From positions 111,799 to 175,798 of the forward strand of contig NZ_AHCA01000010.1 of NCBI RefSeq assembly GCF_000238355.1: 64,000 nucleotides of DNA, written 5' to 3'. This DNA is from Pseudoalteromonas haloplanktis ATCC 14393. Lineage in GTDB: Bacteria > Pseudomonadota > Gammaproteobacteria > Enterobacterales > Alteromonadaceae. Under the pieces are notes generated by a model. That model did no database searches. It worked only from the letters and a program-made list of their open reading frames with translations, and was not told the DNA's origin. This document shows positions 19,514-28,539 of this stretch, piece by piece. The position numbers were made by a program, and so were the translations under genes. The first letter of the stretch is position 1; every line of letters starts with the position of its first letter.

Positions 19514-21100
19514 ATCATTAGTACAGCTAATATCACCATGCAATTTGGTGCTAAACCATTATTTGAGAATATTTCTGCTAAATTTGGCGAAGGTAACCGT
19601 TATGGTTTAATTGGTGCAAATGGATGTGGTAAGTCAACATTTATGAAGATCTTAAGCGGTGAGCTTGAGCCTTCTGCAGGTAATGTCAGTACCGATCCTA
19701 ATGAACGCGTTGCCAAGCTGAATCAAGATCAGTTTGCTTACGAGGAATATTCTGTTGTTGATACTGTGATCATGGGCCACAAAGAATTGTGGGCGATCAA
19801 ACAAGAGCGTGACCGCATCTATAGCTTACCTGAAATGAGCGAAGAAGATGGTATGCGTGTTGCTGATCTAGAAACCGAATTTGCTGAAATGGACGGTTAC
19901 TCTGCCGAGTCTAAAGCTGGTGAGTTACTGATGGGTGTGGGTATCGATACGGCACAGCATTATGGCCCAATGTCTGAAATCGCTCCAGGTTTTAAATTAC
20001 GTGTATTGCTTGCTCAGGTACTATTTTCAGATCCTGACATCATGTTACTCGATGAGCCTACCAATAACTTGGATATTTACACCATCAAGTGGCTTGAAGA
20101 TGTATTGAATCAACGTGATTGCACTATGATCATCATTTCCCATGACCGTCACTTTTTAAACTCTGTCTGTACGCACATGGCAGATATTGACTATGGTGAG
20201 CTACGTATTTACCCAGGAAACTACGATGAGTATATGTTTGCAGCAACTCAAGCGCGTGAACGTTTATTAAGCGAAAATGCGAAGAAGAAAAGCCAAATAG
20301 CTGAACTACAACAATTTGTATCACGCTTCTCAGCCAATGCGTCAAAAGCGAAACAAGCGACATCGCGTGCTAAACAGATTGATAAAATTCAGTTGGATGA
20401 AGTGAAAGCATCTTCTCGCCAAACGCCGTTTATTCGTTTTGAACAAGAAAAGCAATTATTCCGTAATGCCCTAGAGTTAACCAATCTAGCACAAGGCTTT
20501 GATGACATGCTTTTCTCTGGTCTTGAAGGCTTAGTTGAAGTTGGTGAGCGCATTGCGATCATTGGTGAAAATGGTGTTGGTAAAACCACATTATTAAATA
20601 CGCTAGCTGGGCGTTTAGCACCAAAGCAAGGTGAATATAAATGGTCTGAAAACCATAATATTGGTTATTATGCACAAGATCATGCTGATGAATTTGCAAC
20701 AGATATGAATTTATTCCAGTGGATGGAACAATGGCAACAAGAAGGTGATGATGAGCAAGTTGTTCGTAGCTTCTTAGGCCGTATGTTGTTTTCACAAAAT
20801 GATATTAAAAAGTCTGTAAAAGTGATTTCTGGTGGTGAGCAAGGTCGTATGTTGTTTGGCAAGATCATGATGCATAAGCCAAATATCTTGTTGATGGATG
20901 AACCAACTAACCACATGGATATGGAATCAATCGAAGCGCTCAATCTTGCACTTGAAGCCTATGAAGGCACTCTGTTATTTGTTTCTCATGATCGTCAATT
21001 TGTATCGTCAATTGCCACCCGTATCTGGGAAATAAAAGACGGTAAAATCATCGATTTTCGAGGTACTTACTCTGAGTATTTAGCGAGTAAAGAAGCTTAA
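19514..21100 (+). CDS. ybiT: ABC-F family ATPase, YbiT type
   Basis: This is a ribosome-associated ABC-F protein with two ATPase domains and no membrane part. Walker A motifs are GANGCGKS and GENGVGKT. Signature and Walker B segments are LDEPTNNLD and MDEPTNHMD, and the inter-domain linker is rich in Lys, Ala and Gln. It follows E. coli YbiT throughout. The start is odd: the only upstream in-frame ATG (19487) has no ribosome binding site, whereas GGAGGG (19501-19506) lies 8 nt before ATC at 19514. Starting there gives 528 residues and aligns with the E. coli start (MLVSSNVTMQFG against (M)[11 protein letters not shown]). An ATC (or ATT 19517) start, or the weak ATG, must therefore be used. 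Confidence 0.88.
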   Translation: MISTANITMQFGAKPLFENISAKFGEGNRYGLIGANGCGKSTFMKILSGELEPSAGNVSTDPNERVAKLNQDQFAYEEYSVVDTVIMGHKELWAIKQERDRIYSLPEMSEEDGMRVADLETEFAEMDGYSAESKAGELLMGVGIDTAQHYGPMSEIAPGFKLRVLLAQVLFSDPDIMLLDEPTNNLDIYTIKWLEDVLNQRDCTMIIISHDRHFLNSVCTHMADIDYGELRIYPGNYDEYMFAATQARERLLSENAKKKSQIAELQQFVSRFSANASKAKQATSRAKQIDKIQLDEVKASSRQTPFIRFEQEKQLFRNALELTNLAQGFDDMLFSGLEGLVEVGERIAIIGENGVGKTTLLNTLAGRLAPKQGEYKWSENHNIGYYAQDHADEFATDMNLFQWMEQWQQEGDDEQVVRSFLGRMLFSQNDIKKSVKVISGGEQGRMLFGKIMMHKPNILLMDEPTNHMDMESIEALNLALEAYEGTLLFVSHDRQFVSSIATRIWEIKDGKIIDFRGTYSEYLASKEA

Positions 21101-21115
21101 GAGTTATTTATTAAT

Positions 21116-21142
21116 AAAGCCATGCATGTCATGGCTTTTTTA
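21116..21142 (+). terminator. terminator after the ABC-F gene
   Basis: AAAGCCATG (21116-21124) pairs with CATGGCTTT (21130-21138) and is followed by T residues. Confidence 0.85.
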
Positions 21143-21299
21143 TTGTCTAATGGTTGCAAATTCATAATTATTGCCTTGTCTAAGTGGTTTTTAATGCTAA
21201 CTGAACCTCGCATCTTGAGAAGGTTTGGGTATATAATACCGACCATAAATGCGGACATTAGTCCGCTATAAGTATTAAAACTATTACTGAGGAGTATTT

Positions 21300-21782
21300 A
21301 TGACTGTTGGCATTATTATGGGTTCCAAATCAGATTGGCCAACGATGGAACACGCAGCAACCATGCTAGAAAAGTTTGGTATAGCATACGAAACTAAAGT
21401 TGTCTCAGCTCACCGTACTCCTCAACTTCTAGCTGATTACGCAAGCTCAGCTGCAGAACGTGGTATAAAAGTGATTATTGCTGGTGCCGGTGGTGCAGCG
21501 CACTTACCGGGTATGGCTGCTGCATTTACTTCTTTACCTGTTCTTGGTGTTCCTGTGAAGTCTAAAACATTAAATGGCATTGATTCGTTGTTGTCTATTT
21601 GCCAAATGCCAAAAGGTGTGGCTGTTGGCACTTTAGCAATAGGTGATGCAGGTGCTGCCAATGCAGGTTTACTTGCGGCACAAATTTTAGGTTGTCAACA
21701 ACCTGAAATTTTTGCCAAAGTTGAAGCATTCCGTAAAGAACAAACCGAGACTATTTTAGCTAATACTAATCCAGCAGAGTAA
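21300..21782 (+). CDS. purE: N5-carboxyaminoimidazole ribonucleotide mutase
   Basis: PurE moves the carboxyl group of N5-CAIR to give CAIR in purine synthesis. The 160-residue protein shows GSKSDWPTM near residue 8, the catalytic His in SAHRTP near residue 41 and [11 protein letters not shown] near residue 63. GAGGAG precedes the ATG. A TATAAT (21232-21237) may be its -10 box, with no good -35 at 17 nt. It is followed after 1 nt by purK. Confidence 0.97.
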   Translation: MTVGIIMGSKSDWPTMEHAATMLEKFGIAYETKVVSAHRTPQLLADYASSAAERGIKVIIAGAGGAAHLPGMAAAFTSLPVLGVPVKSKTLNGIDSLLSICQMPKGVAVGTLAIGDAGAANAGLLAAQILGCQQPEIFAKVEAFRKEQTETILANTNPAE

Positions 21783-21783
21783 T

Positions 21784-22932
21784 ATGACTATCTTAATTTT
21801 AGGCGCTGGCCAATTAGCTCGTATGATGAGCTTGGCTGGTGCGCCACTGAATTTAAATGTAGTTGCCTATGATGTGGGCAGCGAACAAATTGTTCATCCA
21901 CTTACTGGACAGGTGTTTGAGACAACTTTGGCACAAGCAATCGTGGACGCGGATGCAATCACAGCTGAGTTTGAACATATTCCTGATGATGTACTTACAC
22001 AATGTTGTGCCAGTAATAAGTTTTATCCTGGTAAAGCGGCAATCAAAACTGGAGGCGATCGCGCTCTGGAAAAAGCGTTACTTAGCAAAACGGGTGTTCA
22101 ATGCGCACCATATCAGTTAATTACTGAAAAAGCGCATCTAGAGCAAGCAGTTGCTACCTTAGGTAAGCCTCTAGTGATCAAAACCTGTCAAGCAGGTTAC
22201 GATGGTAAAGGGCAGTGGCGCTTAAAATCTGACGATCAAATTGAACAGATCTGGTCTGAAATGGCTGATTTTATTGCCTCAGGAACACCGCAAGCTCCGC
22301 ACTCAATTATTGCTGAGCAGATGATCCCATTTGACCGTGAAGTATCTATCATTGGTGTACGTGATAAACGTGGTAATACTGCAATTTATCCTCTCACTGA
22401 AAACCAGCACACCAATGGTGTTTTAACGCTATCAGTGGCTGGTAAAGAAAAATCAGCAATTCAACAACAAGCTGAAGATGCATTTAATAAGCTTGCCAGC
22501 GAACTTGATTACGTTGGCGTGTTAGCTATCGAGTTTTTTGATGTTGACGGCCAGCTATTAGTTAACGAAATTGCACCACGCGTACATAACTCAGGTCATT
22601 GGACACAGCAGGGCGCACATTGCAGTCAGTTTGAAAATCACATGCGCGCAGTTGCAGGTCTACCACTAGGTTGCACTGAACTTCAGCGGGTCACTGCGAT
22701 GATCAATGTGCTTGGGCAGTCAGCTATCCCTGATCAAGTACTGAGTGTGCCTAGTGTCACCAGTCACTGGTATGGCAAAACGGCTAAACCGGGACGCAAA
22801 ATGGGGCATATTAATGTCTCAGCAAATAACCTCCATGAACTTGGAGAGCGTTTAGCGAAGCTTACAGAGTACCTTCCTGAGGATAAGTACCCCGGAGTAT
22901 TAGCCGCTAGTACTGCGCTGATTTTAAATTAA
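21784..22932 (+). CDS. purK: N5-carboxyaminoimidazole ribonucleotide synthase
   Basis: PurK is the ATP-grasp enzyme that carboxylates AIR with bicarbonate, feeding PurE. The 382-residue protein begins ILGAGQLARMM. It has the grasp signature VIKTCQAGYDGKGQWR near residue 131, then EQMIPFDREVSIIG and the metal-site segment VNEIAPRVHNSGHWT near residue 261. It is cotranscribed with purE and ends at a terminator. Confidence 0.97.
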   Translation: MTILILGAGQLARMMSLAGAPLNLNVVAYDVGSEQIVHPLTGQVFETTLAQAIVDADAITAEFEHIPDDVLTQCCASNKFYPGKAAIKTGGDRALEKALLSKTGVQCAPYQLITEKAHLEQAVATLGKPLVIKTCQAGYDGKGQWRLKSDDQIEQIWSEMADFIASGTPQAPHSIIAEQMIPFDREVSIIGVRDKRGNTAIYPLTENQHTNGVLTLSVAGKEKSAIQQQAEDAFNKLASELDYVGVLAIEFFDVDGQLLVNEIAPRVHNSGHWTQQGAHCSQFENHMRAVAGLPLGCTELQRVTAMINVLGQSAIPDQVLSVPSVTSHWYGKTAKPGRKMGHINVSANNLHELGERLAKLTEYLPEDKYPGVLAASTALILN

Positions 22933-22936
22933 TCAT

Positions 22937-22963
22937 AAAAAGCCGAGTTTATCTCGGCTTTTT
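22937..22963 (+). terminator. terminator after purEK
   Basis: AAAAAGCCGAG pairs with CTCGGCTTTTT around the loop TTTAT. Confidence 0.9.
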
Positions 22964-23137
22964 ATTGATCTTCACAGCGTTATCGTCATGTTATCGTATT
23001 TGCTTTTTTTATGGCGTTATTTATGTCAGGCTGCATCGCATTCGATACTGCAATTTTTAGCAGTTGGTAGTTTATATTTCAGCCTGTGCTTTTCATTTTG
23101 GTTACACTAACAGTAAAGTTTGTTTCTAGGGAACAGT

Positions 23138-24073
23138 ATGCTTTTCTCAGACAGCATTAAAAAACCTTTTTATCTCATTTTATTGGGCTTATGTATTACA
23201 CCCATGATAGGCGGTGGTACAGCGCTCATTCTTGGTGCCTTGTTTGCCATTATATTAGGTAACCCCTTTTCTGAATTATCACAAAAAGCCAGTAAATGGA
23301 TGCTTAAAGCGGCTGTTGTCGGCCTCGGCTTTGCAGTTGATTTTAATCAAGTCATTGAAGTTGGCCGCAGTTCTTTGGTATTAACTATTGTCAGTATTAC
23401 AGCCATTATTGGCTTAGGTGAAATATTAACGCAAGTATTTAAGTTAAATCGTAATACTGGGGTGTTAATTTCTTTTGGTACTGCGATATGTGGCGGCAGT
23501 GCCATTGCGGCTATGGCCCCAGTAATTAAAGCCAAAGATCACGAAGTGGCTGTTGCACTTGGCGTGGTGTTCTTATTAAATGGCGTGGGCTTATTGCTGT
23601 TTCCTTCAATTGGCCATTACTTTAATTTAAGCCAAGAACAATTTGGTTTATGGGCTGCATTGGCAATTCATGATACCAGTAGTGTAGTCGGAGCGTCAGC
23701 CGCGTATGGTGCAGTAGCGCTAAGTATTGCCACAACGGTAAAACTGACCAGAGCGATGTGGATCATTCCTTACACGAGCATTGCTGGGGTGTTTTGGCGC
23801 TCTGAAGAGAAAGCCAGTATTCCTTTATTTATTATTGGCTTTTTAGCCGCTGCGTTGATCAATACCTATTTGCCACAGTTTACCGACACATGGCAACTTA
23901 TTAACACTATGGCAAAACAATTATTAGTTATGACGTTATTCTTAATAGGCAGTGGTTTATCAATTTCGGTATTGAAACAAGCAGGACTTAAGCCCTTTAT
24001 AATGGCTATTATTTTATGGATAGTGGTCAGTAGTGTGATTTTATTATTAATTGTAGATGGATTCATAATATGA
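23138..24073 (+). CDS. YeiH/UPF0324-family membrane transporter
   Basis: The 311-residue integral membrane protein has about ten helices and belongs to the YeiH (PSE, putative sulfate exporter) family. Typical segments are VGLGFAVDFNQV, FGTAICGGSAIAAMAPVIKAKDHE and AIHDTSSVVGASAAYG. AGGGAA (23128-23133) supports the ATG at 23138 over the TTG at 23120. It overlaps the next gene by 4 nt (ATGA), indicating a two-gene operon. Substrate assignment in this family is weak. Confidence 0.88.
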   Translation: MLFSDSIKKPFYLILLGLCITPMIGGGTALILGALFAIILGNPFSELSQKASKWMLKAAVVGLGFAVDFNQVIEVGRSSLVLTIVSITAIIGLGEILTQVFKLNRNTGVLISFGTAICGGSAIAAMAPVIKAKDHEVAVALGVVFLLNGVGLLLFPSIGHYFNLSQEQFGLWAALAIHDTSSVVGASAAYGAVALSIATTVKLTRAMWIIPYTSIAGVFWRSEEKASIPLFIIGFLAAALINTYLPQFTDTWQLINTMAKQLLVMTLFLIGSGLSISVLKQAGLKPFIMAIILWIVVSSVILLLIVDGFII

Positions 24074-25242
24074 ACAGTAAGTTTTGTATGGCTGCACTGA
24101 CAAGTGTCATGCTTTTTAATGGTTTGATAAACAGTGCAGAAGCCGCAAATACACTGAGAGTGGCAACATTCAATGTCAGTATGGATGCAACAAACTATAC
24201 CGTGCAAGGTCAAGCAGTAGAGCCGGATGCACTGACAAATGCACTACAAAATAAGCATCCACAAATTAAAAACATTGCTGAGATCATTCAACGTATTCGC
24301 CCTGATATATTGCTATTAAACGAGTTTGATTACATCAGTAAAGCGCAAGGTATTGATTACTTTAAGGCCAACTATCTAGCAGTAAGCCAAAATAAACAAC
24401 CCGCTATTAATTATCCGTATACCTATATTGCCCCTGTAAATACGGGCTTAAAAACCCCATTTGATTTAGACCACGATGGCCAAGCCAGCGGTACTAAGGG
24501 GGATGCCTTTGGTTTTGGCTTTTTTGAAGGCCATTATGGCATGGCGATACTTTCTCGTTATCCAATAGATTTCGATAAAGTCAGGACATTACAAACATTT
24601 AAATATAAAGATATGCCAAATGCCCAAATGCCTATTGACCCTAAGACAGGCGAAAATTGGTATAACCAAGAGCAATGGCAAGAATTACGGTTAAGCTCCA
24701 AATCATTTTGGGATTTACCAATTACAGTTAAAGGAAAAACCTTACATGTTCTGGCTTCACATCCTACGCCGCCAGTATTTGATGGTGATGAAGACCGAAA
24801 CGGCAAACGTAATCATGATGAAGTACGCTTAATTAAAGATTATATTGCTAATGCAGACTACTTATACGATGACAACGGTGTAAAAGGAGGCTTAGCTCCA
24901 CAATCACGGTTTGTGGTTGTAGGGGACTTAAACGCAGCCCCGGAGGGGGATAAAAAGCGGCCTAATACAACAGACCAATTGTTAAAAAACCCATTGATAA
25001 ATAGTCAATTCGTGCCAACCAGCAAGGGGGCTAAAACCAGCTACAGTGAAAAATATGCAGCGGCTTATACTGCTTATTGGCAAGCTCGTGTAGATTATGT
25101 ATTACCTTCTACATATGGAATAGATGTGCACGACGGGGGGGTATTTTGGCCTGTTAGAAGTAGTGAGTTATACCGATTAATTAAAGATCGTAATGCTTCA
25201 TCAGATCACCGTCTGGTGTGGTTAGATATTTCATTGCAGTAA
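24070..25242 (+). CDS. secreted endonuclease/exonuclease/phosphatase-fold protein
   Basis: The 390-residue protein has a signal peptide of about 25 residues (ending AEA) and then the EEP fold. Motifs are LRVATFNVSM, DILLLNEFDY, GHYGMAILSRYP, VLASHPTPP, FVVVGDLNAAP and a final SSDHRLVWLDI. The catalytic residues of this fold (Asn, Glu, His, Asp, Asn, His) are all visible. It may be an extracellular phosphodiesterase or nuclease. It starts inside the end of the YeiH-type gene, so the two are translationally coupled. Confidence 0.85.
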   Translation: MNSKFCMAALTSVMLFNGLINSAEAANTLRVATFNVSMDATNYTVQGQAVEPDALTNALQNKHPQIKNIAEIIQRIRPDILLLNEFDYISKAQGIDYFKANYLAVSQNKQPAINYPYTYIAPVNTGLKTPFDLDHDGQASGTKGDAFGFGFFEGHYGMAILSRYPIDFDKVRTLQTFKYKDMPNAQMPIDPKTGENWYNQEQWQELRLSSKSFWDLPITVKGKTLHVLASHPTPPVFDGDEDRNGKRNHDEVRLIKDYIANADYLYDDNGVKGGLAPQSRFVVVGDLNAAPEGDKKRPNTTDQLLKNPLINSQFVPTSKGAKTSYSEKYAAAYTAYWQARVDYVLPSTYGIDVHDGGVFWPVRSSELYRLIKDRNASSDHRLVWLDISLQ

Positions 25243-25347
25243 GCTTGTTATTAAACAGCAAAGTTTGGCGATTTATCTGAAATAATTGCTATTACATAGG
25301 TGCTTCTGATTAAATTAAGGCAATTCCAATAACCTTACAGAAGCCCT

Positions 25348-27840
25348 ATGATTTTTAAATCTTCTACTAAAAAAACCTTAGTTGCATTAAGTGTTGCATC
25401 AAGCTTTATCTTAGCGGGTTGTCAATCAACCGCATCTACGCCAATTGAGCAGCCACAGGCTGCAATCGCAACGGTTGTGGCAACACCTGCTCATACCGGC
25501 ACTGCAGCAATTACGCTCGAGCAAGCAATGGCTCACCCTGATTGGTTAGGTCGCCAAGCTGAACGTGCTTTTTGGGCCGCAGATTCAAAAACGGTTGTGT
25601 ATGCGCAAAAACAACAGGGTAATGAGCTAAGAGATTTATACACTCAAGCAGTGAATAGCCAAGCTGCAAGCCAAGTCGCGCTAAATAAATTACATACATT
25701 AGGCGCGGCAAATGCTGTTTATTCGGCAGATCGCACGATTCAAGCTTATGTATTTGAAGGCAACATATTTGTTAAAAATATCAATTCGGGTGTTATTACA
25801 CAAATTACACACGACAGCGCTAAACAATCTAAGCCACAATTTTTAACCGATGGTAATTTAGCGTACCGCCAAGGTAACACTTTTTATAAAGTGGATTTAG
25901 CAACAGGGCAACAAACGGAAATTGTTAATTTACACTTAAGTGATGCGCCGCAAGGTATTGCTGAGCCTGCAACTTATATTGCCAAAGAGCAACATAAACT
26001 CATCGATTACATTGCGCTGACGCACAAAAACAAAAAAGATAAACAAGCTCGTAAAGAGCAAATTAATGCACAAAACTCATCGATTGCAAATGCACAATTT
26101 TATTTAGGCAAAGGTAATGAGCTGGCTGATGTGCAACTATCACCTAATGGCAAAGCCTTAATTGCCGTGGTTAAAGAAAGTCGCGCATGGCGAGATGAAA
26201 GCGATATAATGCCAAATTATATTGCCGGTGATGCAGGTGTCAAAGCTGAAAAAGTACGTCGTCGTGTTGCTGATGAAAAACCAATCTCATCGGAAGTTAT
26301 TTATATTGATTTAGTTGAGAAAAAGCAATCTACACTGGCATACGATACTTTACCTGGCTTTGATGAAGATGTGTTAGCGGCAGTTAAAAAAGAAAACTTC
26401 GCTCGTGAAGGCAAAACCTACGAATCGAAAAAATCACCACGCGCTATTAACTTGATGATGGATTGGGGGTGGAACCAAAGTGCGATTGTTTGGAACAAAG
26501 CCGGAACTCAAGTTGCCATTATGCTCGAAGCTTGGGACAACAAAGATCGTTGGTTGGCTACTGTTGATATTGAAAACTCAAAACTAGTTTCACAACACCG
26601 TTTACACGATGATGCATGGGTTAACTATGCGTATAATGATTTTGGTTGGTTAAATAACACCGATACTTTGTATTATTTATCAGAAGAAACGGGTTATAGC
26701 CACATTTATAAAAAGCCACTAAACGGTAAAGCAACGCAACTTACCAAAGGTCAATTTGTCGTTTCTAACCTTACTCTAACAGCTGATGATAGCGCAATTT
26801 ATTATAAAGCGAACGTTGAGCATCCAGGCCTTTATGAGATCTATCGTGTAGACCCTGCTAATGCAACGTCTGAGCAAGTGACTAATTTAGACGGCATGAC
26901 TGATTATAAGTTAAGCCCTGATCAAAGTAAGTTATTGTTAACGCACTCAAAGGTCATGTCGCCTCCAGAGTTATATGTCGCAGATGCGAAAGCTAATACA
27001 ACAGTCACCCAGCTTACACATACCGTATCTGATGAGTTTTTAGCAAAGCAATTGATCGCGCCAAAAATTGTTGCGGTTCCATCAAGTCATACAGAACAAC
27101 CAATCTACGCGAAAGTGTACTATCCTGCTGATTACGTAGAAGGAGAAAGCGGCAAAAACCGAAAAGCCGTTATTTTTAATCATGGCGCCGGTTATTTGCA
27201 AAACTCGCACATGGGTTGGTCTGGTTACTTCCGTGAGTTTATGTTTCATTCTCTATTAGCCTCTGAAGGTTATGTGGTAATGGATATGGATTATCGCGCT
27301 TCAAAAGGCTATGGACGTGACTGGCGTACTGCAATTTACCGTCAAATGGGCACACCGGAAATTCAAGATTTAGCCGATGGTGTCAGCTGGATGGCTGAGA
27401 ATGCTAATGTTGATACCGGCTCAGTTGGCACTTATGGGGGGTCGTACGGTGGCTTTATGACGTTTATGGCCTTGTTTACTCAACCGGATTTATTCCAATC
27501 AGGTGCTGCACTGCGTCCTGTTACAGATTGGGCACATTATAATGGCCCATACACTTCAAACATCTTAAACCATCCAGATGTTGATCCTATTGCGTACGAA
27601 AAAAGCTCACCAATTTATTATGCTGAGGGACTTAAAAATCGCTTATTGATCAATGCACCAATGGTTGATGATAATGTATTTTTCCAAGACTCAGTACGCT
27701 TAGTACAACGCTTGATTGAGCTTGAAAAAGAAAACTTTGAAACGGCTATCTTCCCAGTTGAACCCCATGGTTTTGTTCAGCCTTCAAGTTGGTTAGATGA
27801 ATATCGTCGTATTTATAAGTTATTTAAAGAAACTTTATAA
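25348..27840 (+). CDS. S9-family prolyl oligopeptidase/dipeptidyl peptidase lipoprotein
   Basis: The 830-residue lipoprotein has lipobox ILAGC near residue 24, so it is membrane-anchored in the cell envelope. A DPPIV-type beta-propeller covers about residues 60-560. The C-terminal alpha/beta-hydrolase peptidase domain has the nucleophile in GGSYGGF near residue 700. The acid is in PMVDDNV near residue 772, and the catalytic His is in PVEPHGF near residue 808. It probably cleaves oligopeptides, likely after Pro or Ala, for nutrition. It is monocistronic with a strong terminator. Confidence 0.92.
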   Translation: MIFKSSTKKTLVALSVASSFILAGCQSTASTPIEQPQAAIATVVATPAHTGTAAITLEQAMAHPDWLGRQAERAFWAADSKTVVYAQKQQGNELRDLYTQAVNSQAASQVALNKLHTLGAANAVYSADRTIQAYVFEGNIFVKNINSGVITQITHDSAKQSKPQFLTDGNLAYRQGNTFYKVDLATGQQTEIVNLHLSDAPQGIAEPATYIAKEQHKLIDYIALTHKNKKDKQARKEQINAQNSSIANAQFYLGKGNELADVQLSPNGKALIAVVKESRAWRDESDIMPNYIAGDAGVKAEKVRRRVADEKPISSEVIYIDLVEKKQSTLAYDTLPGFDEDVLAAVKKENFAREGKTYESKKSPRAINLMMDWGWNQSAIVWNKAGTQVAIMLEAWDNKDRWLATVDIENSKLVSQHRLHDDAWVNYAYNDFGWLNNTDTLYYLSEETGYSHIYKKPLNGKATQLTKGQFVVSNLTLTADDSAIYYKANVEHPGLYEIYRVDPANATSEQVTNLDGMTDYKLSPDQSKLLLTHSKVMSPPELYVADAKANTTVTQLTHTVSDEFLAKQLIAPKIVAVPSSHTEQPIYAKVYYPADYVEGESGKNRKAVIFNHGAGYLQNSHMGWSGYFREFMFHSLLASEGYVVMDMDYRASKGYGRDWRTAIYRQMGTPEIQDLADGVSWMAENANVDTGSVGTYGGSYGGFMTFMALFTQPDLFQSGAALRPVTDWAHYNGPYTSNILNHPDVDPIAYEKSSPIYYAEGLKNRLLINAPMVDDNVFFQDSVRLVQRLIELEKENFETAIFPVEPHGFVQPSSWLDEYRRIYKLFKETL

Positions 27841-27850
27841 ACCGTTAAAT

Positions 27851-27880
27851 AAAAACGCCAAGCTTAAGCTTGGCGTTTTT
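27851..27880. terminator. bidirectional terminator
   Basis: The 30-nt sequence is a perfect palindrome: AAAAACGCCAAGCTT followed by its reverse complement. It serves the S9 peptidase gene and, on the other strand, overlaps the stop codon of the convergent rhombosortase gene. Confidence 0.9.
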
Positions 27881-28451
27881 TTAAATAAGTCATAACGAGA
27901 GGCAGTGCTAACACAATTCCACCTATTGCGCCGATCAGATGCGCATCAATGGCTACCCGTGAAGCGATTAGTTTTCCAACTTCCGCACTTGGGCCATTCA
28001 ATTGTTCGTAGGCAATTTTGAGCCAAATACCAATAAAAAGTAATATGCCCGTTTTCATACCCGCATCAATATCTTTAATTGCTCCCCAAACAATAACACC
28101 ATGTAATAGCGCACTCAAACCGGTATAAATGCGAATGTCTGGGCAAAAGTAATAAATACCAATCCCGCACCAAGCAGCCAAAAACACAGTGTGTAGTGCA
28201 TACTGCGTCGGTTTCGTATGCTCGGCATGCAGCGCCCATATCAATATAATGCCCGCACAATTTAGCCCTAGGTGAGGCCAATTTGCATGAACGTATTGGC
28301 TGGTCAACAAGCGCCAAACTTGGCCTTGCTCAATTAATTGGCGATTAAACTCTAAAACATCGTTTAAATTCAATGCCGCTAATAAAGCACTCAATGCCAT
28401 TAAACATAAAGGAGGTAAAATATAACGCGGTTGCAGTGGTAAATTGACCAT
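27864..28451 (-). CDS. rrtA: rhombosortase (rhomboid-family intramembrane protease)
   Basis: The 195-residue protein has about six membrane helices and a rhomboid core. The catalytic Ser is in YTGLSALLHG near residue 113, and the His is in DAHLIGAIGG near residue 169. The sequence QVWRLLTSQYVHANWPHLGLN near residue 43 matches the rhombosortase subfamily, which processes GlyGly-CTERM tails of exported proteins. No protein with such a tail is encoded in this window, so its substrates must lie elsewhere in the genome. Confidence 0.85.
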   Translation of the reverse strand: MVNLPLQPRYILPPLCLMALSALLAALNLNDVLEFNRQLIEQGQVWRLLTSQYVHANWPHLGLNCAGIILIWALHAEHTKPTQYALHTVFLAAWCGIGIYYFCPDIRIYTGLSALLHGVIVWGAIKDIDAGMKTGILLFIGIWLKIAYEQLNGPSAEVGKLIASRVAIDAHLIGAIGGIVLALPLVMTYLKKRQA

Positions 28452-28539
28452 TTTATTCTTATTTTCATAGTAAAATTTTGCATATTGTGCCCGTTTAACT
28501 TTAAGATGCCAAATATCTCAATGCAAATCAGGCTTTTTT

